Assembly (NCBI GenBank): GCA_002173095.1
Contig: NHBK01000014.1
Location: 339,571 to 403,570, forward strand
Reading direction: 5' to 3'
Length of the DNA stretch: 64,000 nucleotides
From: Hyphomonadaceae bacterium TMED5
Lineage (GTDB): Bacteria > Pseudomonadota > Alphaproteobacteria > Caulobacterales > Hyphomonadaceae
The translations under genes were made by a program, and so were the position numbers. Below the pieces are notes generated by a model that saw only the letters and a list, made by a program, of their open reading frames with translations, had not been told where the DNA came from and made no database searches. Below are positions 16,745 through 23,987 of the stretch, one piece after another. The first letter of the stretch is position 1. Every line of letters begins with the position of its first letter.

Positions 16745-17671
16745 ATGGCTATGACTGGAGTACTGCGTCCGGGACACGTGCAGTTGCGCGTTCTTGATCT
16801 GGACGAGTCTATAAAATTTTATGGCGACGTTTTGGGTCTGATCGAAACTGGCCGCGACCAGCACGGGCGCGTTTACTTCAAATGCTGGGACGAGCATGAC
16901 CATTCGAGCTTCATCATCCGAGAAGCTGAAGCGCCAGGTATGGATTATATGGGGTTCCGTGTTCTTGATGTTCCGACGCTGAACGATATTGAGAAGAAAC
17001 TGAACGATTACGGTCTCGAAACGACCCGTATTCCGGCTGGCGAGCTGCTTGAAACGGGTGAGCGCGTTCGTTTCACCACGCCATCAGGTCACGAAATCGA
17101 ATTCTACGCCGAAAAGAACAAAGTCGGGAATGGCCTTGGCAATGTCTCCCCTGCGCCTTGGGCACCAGAGCGCGAAAAAGGCATGGGTCCAGTTCATCTC
17201 GACCACTGCCTGCTCTATGGCCCCAACATTGATGAGACGGCGAAGATTTTCACTGAGCTGCTCGGCTTTCGTGTTACCGAAAATATTCTGGACCCGGAAG
17301 GTGGCAATGCTGCGCACTTCATGTCCACGTCGCACAAGCCGCATGATATTGCGTTCGTGAACTATCCGGAGCCGGGTAAATTCCATCACGCATCTTTCCT
17401 TCTGGAAACCTGGGAACAGGTACTTCGCGCAGCGGACATCATGTCCATGCACAAGGTGAATGTTGATATTGGTCCAACCCGTCACGGCGTGACGCGCGGC
17501 ATGACGATTTACGCCTGGGACCCTTCCGGCAACCGTTTCGAAACATTTGCGGGCGGCTATTTTGCATATCCGGACAAGGAGAAAATTGTCTGGCCAGCAG
17601 AGGATTTCGGTCAGGGGCTAGACTACCCTCAACGCAAACTGCACGAGTCCTTCCTGACGATTGTGACTTAA
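16745..17671 (+). CDS. dmpB: Catechol 2,3-dioxygenase (extradiol), intact copy
   Basis: 308 residues, the usual length of the XylE/DmpB family. Cleaves catechol to 2-hydroxymuconic semialdehyde with Fe(II). Two tandem vicinal-oxygen-chelate halves. The 2-His-1-Glu iron ligands are H154, H215 and E266, one position later than XylE H153, H214 and E265. The family signature near the second ligand and the C-terminal GNRFETFAGGY segment are present. The chosen ATG has GGGAGG eight bases upstream; an earlier in-frame ATG does not. It has its own sigma-54 promoter and terminator, unlike in the classical dmp operon, where dmpB follows the hydroxylase genes. Confidence 0.95.
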   Translation: MAMTGVLRPGHVQLRVLDLDESIKFYGDVLGLIETGRDQHGRVYFKCWDEHDHSSFIIREAEAPGMDYMGFRVLDVPTLNDIEKKLNDYGLETTRIPAGELLETGERVRFTTPSGHEIEFYAEKNKVGNGLGNVSPAPWAPEREKGMGPVHLDHCLLYGPNIDETAKIFTELLGFRVTENILDPEGGNAAHFMSTSHKPHDIAFVNYPEPGKFHHASFLLETWEQVLRAADIMSMHKVNVDIGPTRHGVTRGMTIYAWDPSGNRFETFAGGYFAYPDKEKIVWPAEDFGQGLDYPQRKLHESFLTIVT

Positions 17672-17703
17672 GTCTAATTACAATATTGTCAGAATATTCG
17701 ATG

Positions 17704-17738
17704 ACGGGAAATCTTAAACAGATTTCCCGTTATTTTTT
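17704..17738 (+). terminator. Rho-independent terminator after the first dioxygenase
   Basis: A 10-bp stem ACGGGAAATC / GATTTCCCGT with a seven-base loop and a TATTTTTT tail, 33 bases after the stop. It makes the first dioxygenase gene a single-gene transcript. Confidence 0.75.
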
Positions 17739-17750
17739 GGGGTAAAAACT

Positions 17751-17796
17751 GACAGGATTGTAAACTTCCTATTCCTGAATTTACAAAATTGTAAAT
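17751..17796. promoter_or_regulatory. Paired activator-site palindromes before the second dioxygenase
   Basis: GACAGGATTGTAAAC (17751-17765) and TTTACAAAATTGTAAA (from 17780) have the same core as the sites before dmpB and dmpK, with centres about 30 bases apart. A further ACAATATTGT lies at 17680-17689. Inferred DmpR-type binding sites. Confidence 0.5.
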
Positions 17797-17890
17797 CCCC
17801 AGAATTTCCGACAACGAGTCTACAACATTGAATGTATGAGGATAAGTGCGACGTAAAGACACCACTTTTATTGTTGTTTTTATTTGTCTC

Positions 17891-17922
17891 CCGGATAGAT
17901 AATCGCCTCACAAATATTGTGA
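17891..17922 (+). promoter_or_regulatory. Weak -24/-12-like element and ACAA/TTGT palindrome
   Basis: CCGGATAGATAATCGCCT keeps the GG-N10-GC skeleton of a sigma-54 promoter but little else of the consensus. Immediately after it TCACAA-ATA-TTGTGA (17908-17922) is a perfect 6-bp inverted repeat 25 bases before the ATG, a position suited to repression or fine tuning. This promoter is much less convincing than the other two. Confidence 0.3.
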
Positions 17923-17947
17923 CTATCCATCTGGGAGGCTCAAAAAA

Positions 17948-18876
17948 ATGGGAATGACTGGAGTACTTCGTCCGGGTCATGCGCAAGTCCGCGTTCTGAA
18001 CCTGGAAGAGAGCATCAAGTTTTACACTGACGTTATGGGCATGGTTGAAACCGGCCGTGACGATCAGGGGCGCGTCTATTTCAAATGCTGGGATGAGCGC
18101 GACCATAACAGCTACATCATCCGCGAAGCTGAAACGCCGGGCATCGACTTTTTCGCATTCAAAGTTCTGGATGCTGCGACGCTGGATCAGCTGGACAAAG
18201 ACCTGAATGATTATGGTCTGTCTACGGAGCGTATTCCGCGGGCGAGCTGCTTGAAACGGGAGAGCGCGTACGTTTCACCCTGCCATCTGGCCATGATATT
18301 GAGCTTTACTGGGAAAAGACGGCAATCGGAAACGGCCTGCCATTGATGAATCCGGGGCCATGGATTCCGGAGTCAGAAAAAGGCATTCGTCCCGTTCGTC
18401 TGGACCATTGTCTGCTGTACGGACCAAACATTGCCGAAGTGCAGAAAATCTTCACCGAGGTGTTGGGCTTCTATCTGGTGGAGCGCGTGCTGACCGAAGA
18501 TGAGAGCGCCAATGCCGCCATCTGGCTTTCCTGCTCGCATAAGGTTCACGACATTGCGTTCGCTGAATATCCGGAGCCGGGCAAATTGCACCATTGCTCC
18601 TTCCTTCTGGAAAGCTGGGAGCAGGTTCTTCGCGCGGGCGATATCATGTCTATGAATGAGGTCAGCGTGGATATCGGGCCGACCCGCCACGGCATTACGC
18701 GCGGCTGTACGATTTACGCATGGGACCCATCTGGCAACCGGTTCGAAACCTTCATGGGCGGCTATCAGCCATACCCGGATTATGAGCCGCTGACATGGAC
18801 TTTCGACCATTTCGGACAGGGGCTGGATTACCCGCAGCGCAAAATGCACGAAACTTTCCTTACCGTCGTTACTTAA
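17948..18876 (+). pseudogene. Second catechol 2,3-dioxygenase gene, frameshifted
   Basis: Close paralog of the upstream dioxygenase. The frame from 17948 (ATG, GGGAGG site) matches through RIP near codon 97, then runs off into unrelated residues and stops at 18346. The true continuation (GELLETGERVRF-type sequence onward) is in the +1-restored frame and runs to the TAA at 18876. The copy above has CCGGCTGGC-type sequence at this spot; here CCGCGGGC lacks one base near 18238. Restoring it gives a 309-residue protein with all three iron ligands (second-half histidines and FETFMGGY). Either a recent inactivating deletion or an assembly error. If intact, it would be a second isozyme, perhaps for substituted catechols. 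Confidence 0.85.
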
Positions 18877-18900
18877 TCCTCCCGAACGACGATAAAGACC

Positions 18901-18932
18901 GCCCCGCATCCCAAATGCGGGGCTTTTTTTTT
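18901..18932 (+). terminator. Rho-independent terminator after the second dioxygenase
   Basis: Perfect 9-bp GC-rich stem GCCCCGCAT / ATGCGGGGC with a 5-base loop and a run of nine T. A strong terminator, so the hydroxylase genes need their own promoter. Confidence 0.85.
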
Positions 18933-18971
18933 GGTGCGATCATCGGCTGGCAAAGCCAAGTCGCGAGGATC

Positions 18972-19014
18972 AACAAAATTGTTAAACGTGTTTGGTGGCC
19001 GACAGTTTTGTCAC
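18972..19014. promoter_or_regulatory. Upstream activating sequence for the phenol hydroxylase operon
   Basis: AACAAAATTGTT (18972-18983) and GACAGTTTTGTCAC (19001-19014) are centred about 29 bases apart and about 103 bases before the -12 element. The second arm differs from the dmpB-site left arm (GACAATTTTGTCAC) at one position only. Inferred DmpR-type site. Confidence 0.6.
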
Positions 19015-19081
19015 TTTGTTGCATATGCGAAATATATTATAAAAACGAATAAAAACAGTATAAAAGCTGGTTAACAAAAAC

Positions 19082-19097
19082 TGGCACGCTCCTTGCG
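19082..19097 (+). promoter_or_regulatory. Sigma-54 (-24/-12) promoter of the phenol hydroxylase operon
   Basis: TGGCAC-GCTCC-TTGCG is an exact -24 box and a near-exact -12 box with correct spacing, the best sigma-54 promoter in the window. It lies 68 bases before the first start codon downstream. Confidence 0.85.
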
Positions 19098-19164
19098 AAT
19101 ACGTAAACAGCGCTCCCCGTCAGAGGGGGTGATTGATGAACACATATTCCATTGGGAGGAAGCT

Positions 19165-19227
19165 ATGACTGACCTGTTTCTATCAGTGTATCTGCGCCTC
19201 GACCTGGCTGAGGGGGATCAGAAATGA
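19165..19227 (+). CDS. 20-residue upstream ORF coupled to dmpK
   Basis: ATG after GGGAGGAAGCT encodes MTDLFLSVYLRLDLAEGDQK and stops at a TGA that overlaps the dmpK ATG (ATGA). It is the first start codon with a strong ribosome-binding site after the sigma-54 promoter. It could be a leader peptide that couples translation into dmpK. I recognise no family, and a frame remnant of an older dmpK start is another explanation. Confidence 0.4.
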   Translation: MTDLFLSVYLRLDLAEGDQK

Positions 19228-19537
19228 CCCTGACTGAGCTGGGCGAGAATATTGCAGACAAGAGTTTCGATACGCGCCCGCGCTTCGTCCGTTTGACCGG
19301 CGAACGCTCTGGCTTTATCGAATTCGATTTCGCCATTGGCGAGCCTGACATTCACATTGAAATGATCTTGTCCGAGCAGGCCTTCAAGGAGTTCTGCGAG
19401 AACAACAATGTGACGGTTCTGGAGCCGCGCGCACACCATCATGAGAAGGTCGAGGATATCGGTTTTGAATGGCGTCTGTCCGATGCGACCGGACGACTGA
19501 AATCAAAATCTACAGAAAAAAAATCGGAGAGGACTGA
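19224..19537 (+). CDS. dmpK: Phenol hydroxylase assembly protein DmpK, 3' end frameshifted into dmpL
   Basis: Residues 14-90 (SFDTRPRFVRLTGERSGFIE to FEWRLSDATGR) match DmpK, the small protein needed to load iron into the hydroxylase. As read, no stop follows and the frame runs directly into DmpL. An eight-A run at 19516-19523 precedes the join; one more A would give a TGA at 19535-19537, a single base before the dmpL ATG, making a 104-residue protein. I therefore treat dmpK as a separate gene with a one-base deletion rather than as a true fusion. Start ATG follows GAGGGGGA. Confidence 0.8.
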
Positions 19538-19538
19538 C

Positions 19539-20542
19539 ATGCAAATCGACATGAAAACAGTCGCGATCGAACCACAGAGGAAAACGTTCGATCACCTGAA
19601 AGCCCGGTTCGGCGACAAAGTGCCGTCCCGCTATCAGGAAGCGACTTACGACCTGCAGGTCGAAGAGAATATGCACTACCGCCCGACATGGGATCCGGAG
19701 CAGAATCTGTATGATAAAGAGCTCTCCAAAATCCGCATGGAAGACTGGTATGCGCTCAAAGACCCGCGTCAGTTCTATTACTCCACTTATACGCTTTCAC
19801 GTGCACGCCAGCAGGAAGCGATGGAGTCCAACTTCAAATTCGTAGAGAGCCGCGGCCTTGTCGCCCTGATGAGCGATGAGTTGCGTGCGACTGCGCTTGA
19901 TCTGCTTCTGCCGCTGCGTCACGAGAACTGGTCTGCGAACCTCAATAACACTTTCATCTGCGGATATGGTTATGGCACGGCGTTCACTCAGCCATGCATG
20001 TACCATGCGGTGGATAATCTGGGGCAGGCTCAGTATCTTTCACGTCTCGGCCTACTTCTTGGCGGCAAGCAAAGCCTCGCTAACGCAAAGAAAAATGGAT
20101 GACCGATGTCCGCTGGCAGCCGCTTCGTCGGTATGCGGAAGATTCCATGGTCGTTCGCGACCCGGTTCAGCTCTTTATGGTTCAGAATGTCTGCCTGGAT
20201 GGCATTCTCTATCCACTGGTCTATGAGGCGCTCGTTGATGGCGTGCTCTCCAGTCAGGGGGCAACAGCTGTTTCTATGCTGACTCAATTCGCAACCGACT
20301 GGCACGTCGAAAGCCGTAAATGGGTCGATAGCGTCATCAAGATCATGGCCAAGGAATCTGATGAGAACAAACAACAGCTCTCTGAATGGTTCGATGAGTG
20401 GAGCGATCGTGCCAGCTCGGCGCTGATCCCGGTGGCTGAAATTGTCATGGCGGAACGTGCTGACGACGTGGTTCAGGAAAAGCTGGGTGAGCTTCGTGCG
20501 CGCATGAAGAAAGCCGGCCTGAATGTGAACGGAGCGGCCTGA
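19539..20542 (+). CDS. dmpL: Phenol hydroxylase beta subunit DmpL, split by a one-base deletion
   Basis: The small subunit (P1/beta) of the (alpha-beta-gamma)2 diiron hydroxylase. The ATG at 19539 has GGAGAGG six bases upstream. The family sequence (YQEATYDLQVEENMHYRP, DPRQFYYSTY, AYGYGTA-type GYGYGTAFTQPCMYH) runs to about 20090 and then stops at 20102. The remaining third (WMTDVRWQPLRRYAED onward) continues in another frame to 20542. Adding one A to the five-A run at 20091-20095 joins the halves into 334 residues with no gap relative to the family pattern. A -1 ribosomal slip on this A-rich stretch would also restore it. The stop overlaps the dmpM start. Confidence 0.85.
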
Positions 20543-20811
20543 TGTCAAAGGTATTTATCGCCTTTCAGGCCAATGAAGACGCGCGTCAGATTATCGAAGC
20601 GATTGAGCAGGATAACCCTGAAGCCATCGTCGATCATCAGCCAAGCATGGTGAAGATCGACTGCGAAGGTCGTCTCGATATTCGTCGTGAAACCATTGAA
20701 GAGCTCATGGGTCGGGATTTCGACCTGCAAGAGCTTCACCTCCACCTCATCACTCTGGCGGGCAATGTGAAGGAAGACGAAGACGTCTTCTCACTTGTTC
20801 GCGAAGCCTAA
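20542..20811 (+). CDS. dmpM: Phenol hydroxylase regulatory (coupling) protein
   Basis: 89 residues, the usual length of the cofactor-less effector protein P2 (MmoB/DmpM family) that docks on the hydroxylase and tunes turnover. The opening VFIAFQANEDARQIIEAIE and the central PSMVKIDCEGRLDI are typical. It overlaps dmpL by one base (TGATG), keeping subunit stoichiometry by coupling. Confidence 0.93.
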   Translation: MSKVFIAFQANEDARQIIEAIEQDNPEAIVDHQPSMVKIDCEGRLDIRRETIEELMGRDFDLQELHLHLITLAGNVKEDEDVFSLVREA

Positions 20812-20823
20812 GGGAGCCCCCTA

Positions 20824-22344
20824 ATGGATATGAAAGTTCCTGCTGAGAAACTCGGCCTTACGGAAAAATATCACCTCCTCACGCGAGACCTTGCGTGGGA
20901 TCCGTCCTACCGCACAAACAAAGAAATCCATCCTTATGGTGACTTTGAAGGCATCAAAATTCACGACTGGGATAAATGGGACGACCCATTCCGTATGACC
21001 GTGGATTCCTATTGGAAATACCAGGCGGAAAAAGAACGCAAATACTATGCGATCATTGATGCGCACGCGCAGAATAACGGCCACCTTAACATCACGGATG
21101 CCCGTTACCTTTCAGCGCTGAAGCTGTTCCTGCAGGCAATTTCCCCTGCTGAATACGCGGCGCACCGTGGCTTTGCGCGCGCAGCGCGTGAGTATGAAGG
21201 CGTTGGCATGGCCGTTGCCGCTGAAATGCAGGCGATTGACGAAATTCGTCACGCTCAGACTCAGATCCACGGCCTGTCCAACTATAATAAATTCTATAAC
21301 GGCTTCCACGGCTTCACCACACAGCGGGATCGCATGTGGTATGGCACCGTGCCGCGTTCATTCTTCGATGACGCTATGTCTGCGGGCCCGTTTGAGTTCA
21401 TCATCGCGATCGGCTTCTCGTTTGAATACGTTCTGACAAATCTGCTCTTCGTGCCGTTCATGTCTGGTGCTGCTTACAATGGCGACCTTGCGACCGTAAC
21501 GTTCGGTTTCTCTGCGCAGTCCGATGAAGCCCGCCATATGACGCTTGGTCTTGAGTGCATCAAATTCATGCTGGAGCAGGATCCGGACAATATTCCGATC
21601 GTTCAGGCATGGCTGGATAAATGGTTCTGGCGTGGCATGCGTCTTCTGGGCCTTGTCGGCACGATGATGGATTACATGCTGCCGAAGCGGGTCATGTCCT
21701 GGCAGGAAGCCTGGAAAATCTACGGCGAAGAAAACGGCGAAGCCCTTTTCCGTGACCTTGCACGCTACGGCATTCGTAAGCCGAAAGGTTGGGAAACAGC
21801 AGCGGAATCTGCCAAGCACGTTCCACACCAGATCATGCTCGGCATGTATCAGTGGCGCTTTGGTACGGCTTTCCACGTCTGGCCGCCATCTGATGAAGAC
21901 ATGGACTGGCTGTCTGAGAAGTATCCGGACACGTTCGACAAATACTATCGTCCGCGTTGGGAGTATATCAAGCAGCGTGAGGCTGAAACGGGTGAACCGC
22001 ACCTCAATATGGGCCTGCCAAAGCTTTGTCAGACCTGTCAGCTGCCAACATGGTCCACCGAGCCGGGCGAGCCGGAGAAACTGGTTCAGCGCGAAATCGA
22101 ATTTGATGGTGAAACCTATCATTTCTGCTCTGAGGGCTGTCAGGACATCTTTGAGCACGAGCCGGAGAAATATGCTGGTGCGTGGATGCCGATTCAGGGC
22201 CTCATTCGCGACTTTGGCGAGGACGTTCCGGGCTGGATGGAATGGGTCAATCTCATCCCTGGCAAGGACAATATGAGCTATCACGGGTCTGAAGACGAAC
22301 AGAACTTCAAGGCCTGGAAAGCTCAGACCACCGCCTCATCATAA
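20824..22344 (+). CDS. dmpN: Phenol hydroxylase alpha (diiron catalytic) subunit
   Basis: 506 residues. Catalytic subunit that hydroxylates phenol to catechol at a carboxylate-bridged diiron centre. The six expected ligands are visible: E110, E140 and H143 (DEIRH), E201, E235 and H238 (DEARH). The C-terminal part contains a CQTCQ...CSEGC cluster (about residues 398-440), the YHS-like segment usual in DmpN/TmoA proteins. Start follows AGGGAGC. The 65-base gap to dmpO holds a small GC-rich hairpin (CCGGTC/GGCCGG) that may adjust downstream expression. Confidence 0.96.
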   Translation: MDMKVPAEKLGLTEKYHLLTRDLAWDPSYRTNKEIHPYGDFEGIKIHDWDKWDDPFRMTVDSYWKYQAEKERKYYAIIDAHAQNNGHLNITDARYLSALKLFLQAISPAEYAAHRGFARAAREYEGVGMAVAAEMQAIDEIRHAQTQIHGLSNYNKFYNGFHGFTTQRDRMWYGTVPRSFFDDAMSAGPFEFIIAIGFSFEYVLTNLLFVPFMSGAAYNGDLATVTFGFSAQSDEARHMTLGLECIKFMLEQDPDNIPIVQAWLDKWFWRGMRLLGLVGTMMDYMLPKRVMSWQEAWKIYGEENGEALFRDLARYGIRKPKGWETAAESAKHVPHQIMLGMYQWRFGTAFHVWPPSDEDMDWLSEKYPDTFDKYYRPRWEYIKQREAETGEPHLNMGLPKLCQTCQLPTWSTEPGEPEKLVQREIEFDGETYHFCSEGCQDIFEHEPEKYAGAWMPIQGLIRDFGEDVPGWMEWVNLIPGKDNMSYHGSEDEQNFKAWKAQTTASS

Positions 22345-22409
22345 CAACACAAAAAAAGGTTACTCCGCCGGTCTTCTGGCCGGTGGGGGTATCTTCTGGA
22401 GGAAATAAA

Positions 22410-22763
22410 ATGGCTATTAAATCCATGAAGCCATATCCGGTGTTTCACCGGGATACTCAGGAATCATTCGGCCCGGTTCAGATCGTTTATATCTGCTGGG
22501 AAGGTCACCTTCTTTTTGCCGCGCCAAGTGCTCTTGTCGCTCCACCGGAAACGCCGCTTCGTGCGATTCTGGACACTCAGGTAAAAGGCATTTTCAGCAT
22601 TGATCCGGATGCGGACAAACTGAATTGGGATGAGCTCGAATTCTATAATAAAGGCGAGAAAATCGAGCTCGATCTCGATAAATCTCTCGCTGAGAACGGT
22701 CTGAAACACAAGATGCAGATCCTGTTCCGTACGCCCAATCTTAACACTGTCTGTGCCGCTTAA
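22410..22763 (+). CDS. dmpO: Phenol hydroxylase gamma subunit
   Basis: 117 residues with the DmpO signature (KPYPVFHRDTQESFG near the N-terminus and an acidic DELEFYNKGEKIELDLD stretch). Third subunit of the oxygenase. I chose ATG 22410 behind TGGAGGAAATAAA; an upstream in-frame start would lack this site. The stop is 11 bases from dmpP. Confidence 0.92.
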   Translation: MAIKSMKPYPVFHRDTQESFGPVQIVYICWEGHLLFAAPSALVAPPETPLRAILDTQVKGIFSIDPDADKLNWDELEFYNKGEKIELDLDKSLAENGLKHKMQILFRTPNLNTVCAA

Positions 22764-22774
22764 AGGAGCTTGAG

Positions 22775-23836
22775 TTGAGTTACGAGCTGACCATCGAGCC
22801 GCTCGGCGTCACAGTTGAAATCGAGGAAGATCAAACCATTCTCGATGCAGCGCTTCGGGCGGGAATTTATCTCCCGCACGCTTGCTGCCACGGCGTTTGC
22901 GCTACGTGTAAGGTGACCGTCGAAGACGGCGAAGTAGAACATAATGAATCTTCAAGCTTCGCGCTCATGGAGTTCGAACGCGATGAAGGTAAATGTCTGG
23001 CCTGCTGTGCGACAGTAGAGGACGACATCACAATCAGCGCGGAGATTGAGGAAGATCCGGATGCCCGGACGATCCCGATCCGTGATTTTGAAGCAACGGT
23101 TTCGAAAATCGAAAGCCTGACCCCGACGATTAAGGGCGTCTGGCTTAAACTGGAGGACGGTGAAGCGTTCGACTTTCAGGCGGGTCAGTATGTGAATTTG
23201 CACCTGCCGGATGATATTGGCTCCCGAGCGTTTTCCGTTGCCAGCGTTCCGACCAGCGGAAATGAAATCGAGCTGAATATCCGGGTTGTTCCGGGTGGGG
23301 CTGCGACGACATACGTTCATGAAAATCTGACCGTTGGCGACGAGATCAAATTCACCGGTCCTTATGGCCGTTTCTTCGTGAAGAAGTCGGCCGATATGCC
23401 TGTGATCTTCTTTGCGGGTGGGTCTGGGCTCTCCAGTCCACGGTCTATGATCCTGGATCTCATAGAAGAGGGCTTCGATAAGCCTATAACTTTAGTCTAC
23501 GGTCAGCGGACCCGGGACGAACTCTATTATCATGATGAGTTTCTGGAGCTGGCAGAGCGTCTTCCGAATTTCACCTATGTTCCGGCATTGTCTGATGAGG
23601 CTGAAGGTTCGGACTGGGAAGGGGCGCGCGGATTTGTGCATGAAGCGGCCAAAGATCATTTCGACAATGATTTCAGGGATCACAAGGCCTATTTGTGCGG
23701 GCCTCCCGCCATGATTGAGGCGTGTATCTCGACTTTGATGCAGGGCCGATTGTTCGAACGCGACATATATACAGAGAAGTTCATTTCGGCAGCCGATGCG
23801 CAGCAGGTGCGTAGTCCGCTGTTTAAATCAATCTGA
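22775..23836 (+). CDS. dmpP: Phenol hydroxylase reductase (2Fe-2S, FAD)
   Basis: 353 residues. Passes electrons from NAD(P)H through FAD and a plant-type [2Fe-2S] centre to the diiron subunit. The N-terminal ferredoxin domain has C37, C42 and C45 with the fourth ligand at C77. The FAD-binding RAFSVAS motif and NAD-binding FFAGGSGLSSPRSM follow, and the C-terminus has YLCGPPAMIE. Start is TTG, preceded by AAAGGAGCTTGAG; no nearby ATG fits the family N-terminus. A strong terminator follows. Confidence 0.95.
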   Translation: MSYELTIEPLGVTVEIEEDQTILDAALRAGIYLPHACCHGVCATCKVTVEDGEVEHNESSSFALMEFERDEGKCLACCATVEDDITISAEIEEDPDARTIPIRDFEATVSKIESLTPTIKGVWLKLEDGEAFDFQAGQYVNLHLPDDIGSRAFSVASVPTSGNEIELNIRVVPGGAATTYVHENLTVGDEIKFTGPYGRFFVKKSADMPVIFFAGGSGLSSPRSMILDLIEEGFDKPITLVYGQRTRDELYYHDEFLELAERLPNFTYVPALSDEAEGSDWEGARGFVHEAAKDHFDNDFRDHKAYLCGPPAMIEACISTLMQGRLFERDIYTEKFISAADAQQVRSPLFKSI

Positions 23837-23845
23837 TCCCATTTG

Positions 23846-23890
23846 ATCGCCCCTTCATACTCAATCGGTATGAAGGGGCGATTTTCAAAG
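23846..23890 (+). terminator. Strong terminator between dmpP and the lower pathway
   Basis: A 15-bp stem (ATCGCCCCTTCATAC / GTATGAAGGGGCGAT) with a seven-base loop and a T-rich tail, 9 bases after the dmpP stop. It separates hydroxylase genes from the lower pathway, which then needs its own promoter or partial read-through. Confidence 0.75.
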
Positions 23891-23987
23891 TATTAGACGG
23901 CATGATGTCCGACCCATACTTGTTAGTGCATAAACAGAAAAGCGCTGAGCCCGTCTAAATGGGCCGCGGATAAAGGGATGGAGCCGA

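Noticed and set aside
17891..17908. A third full sigma-54 promoter before the second dioxygenase
   Set aside because: Only the GG-N10-GC skeleton is present; the flanking consensus bases are missing, so it is listed only as weak.
19224..20102. A natural DmpK-DmpL fusion protein
   Set aside because: An ATG with a GGAGAGG site lies at the DmpL start, an A8 run sits just before it, and one extra A would create a stop one base upstream. Separate genes with a deletion explain it better.
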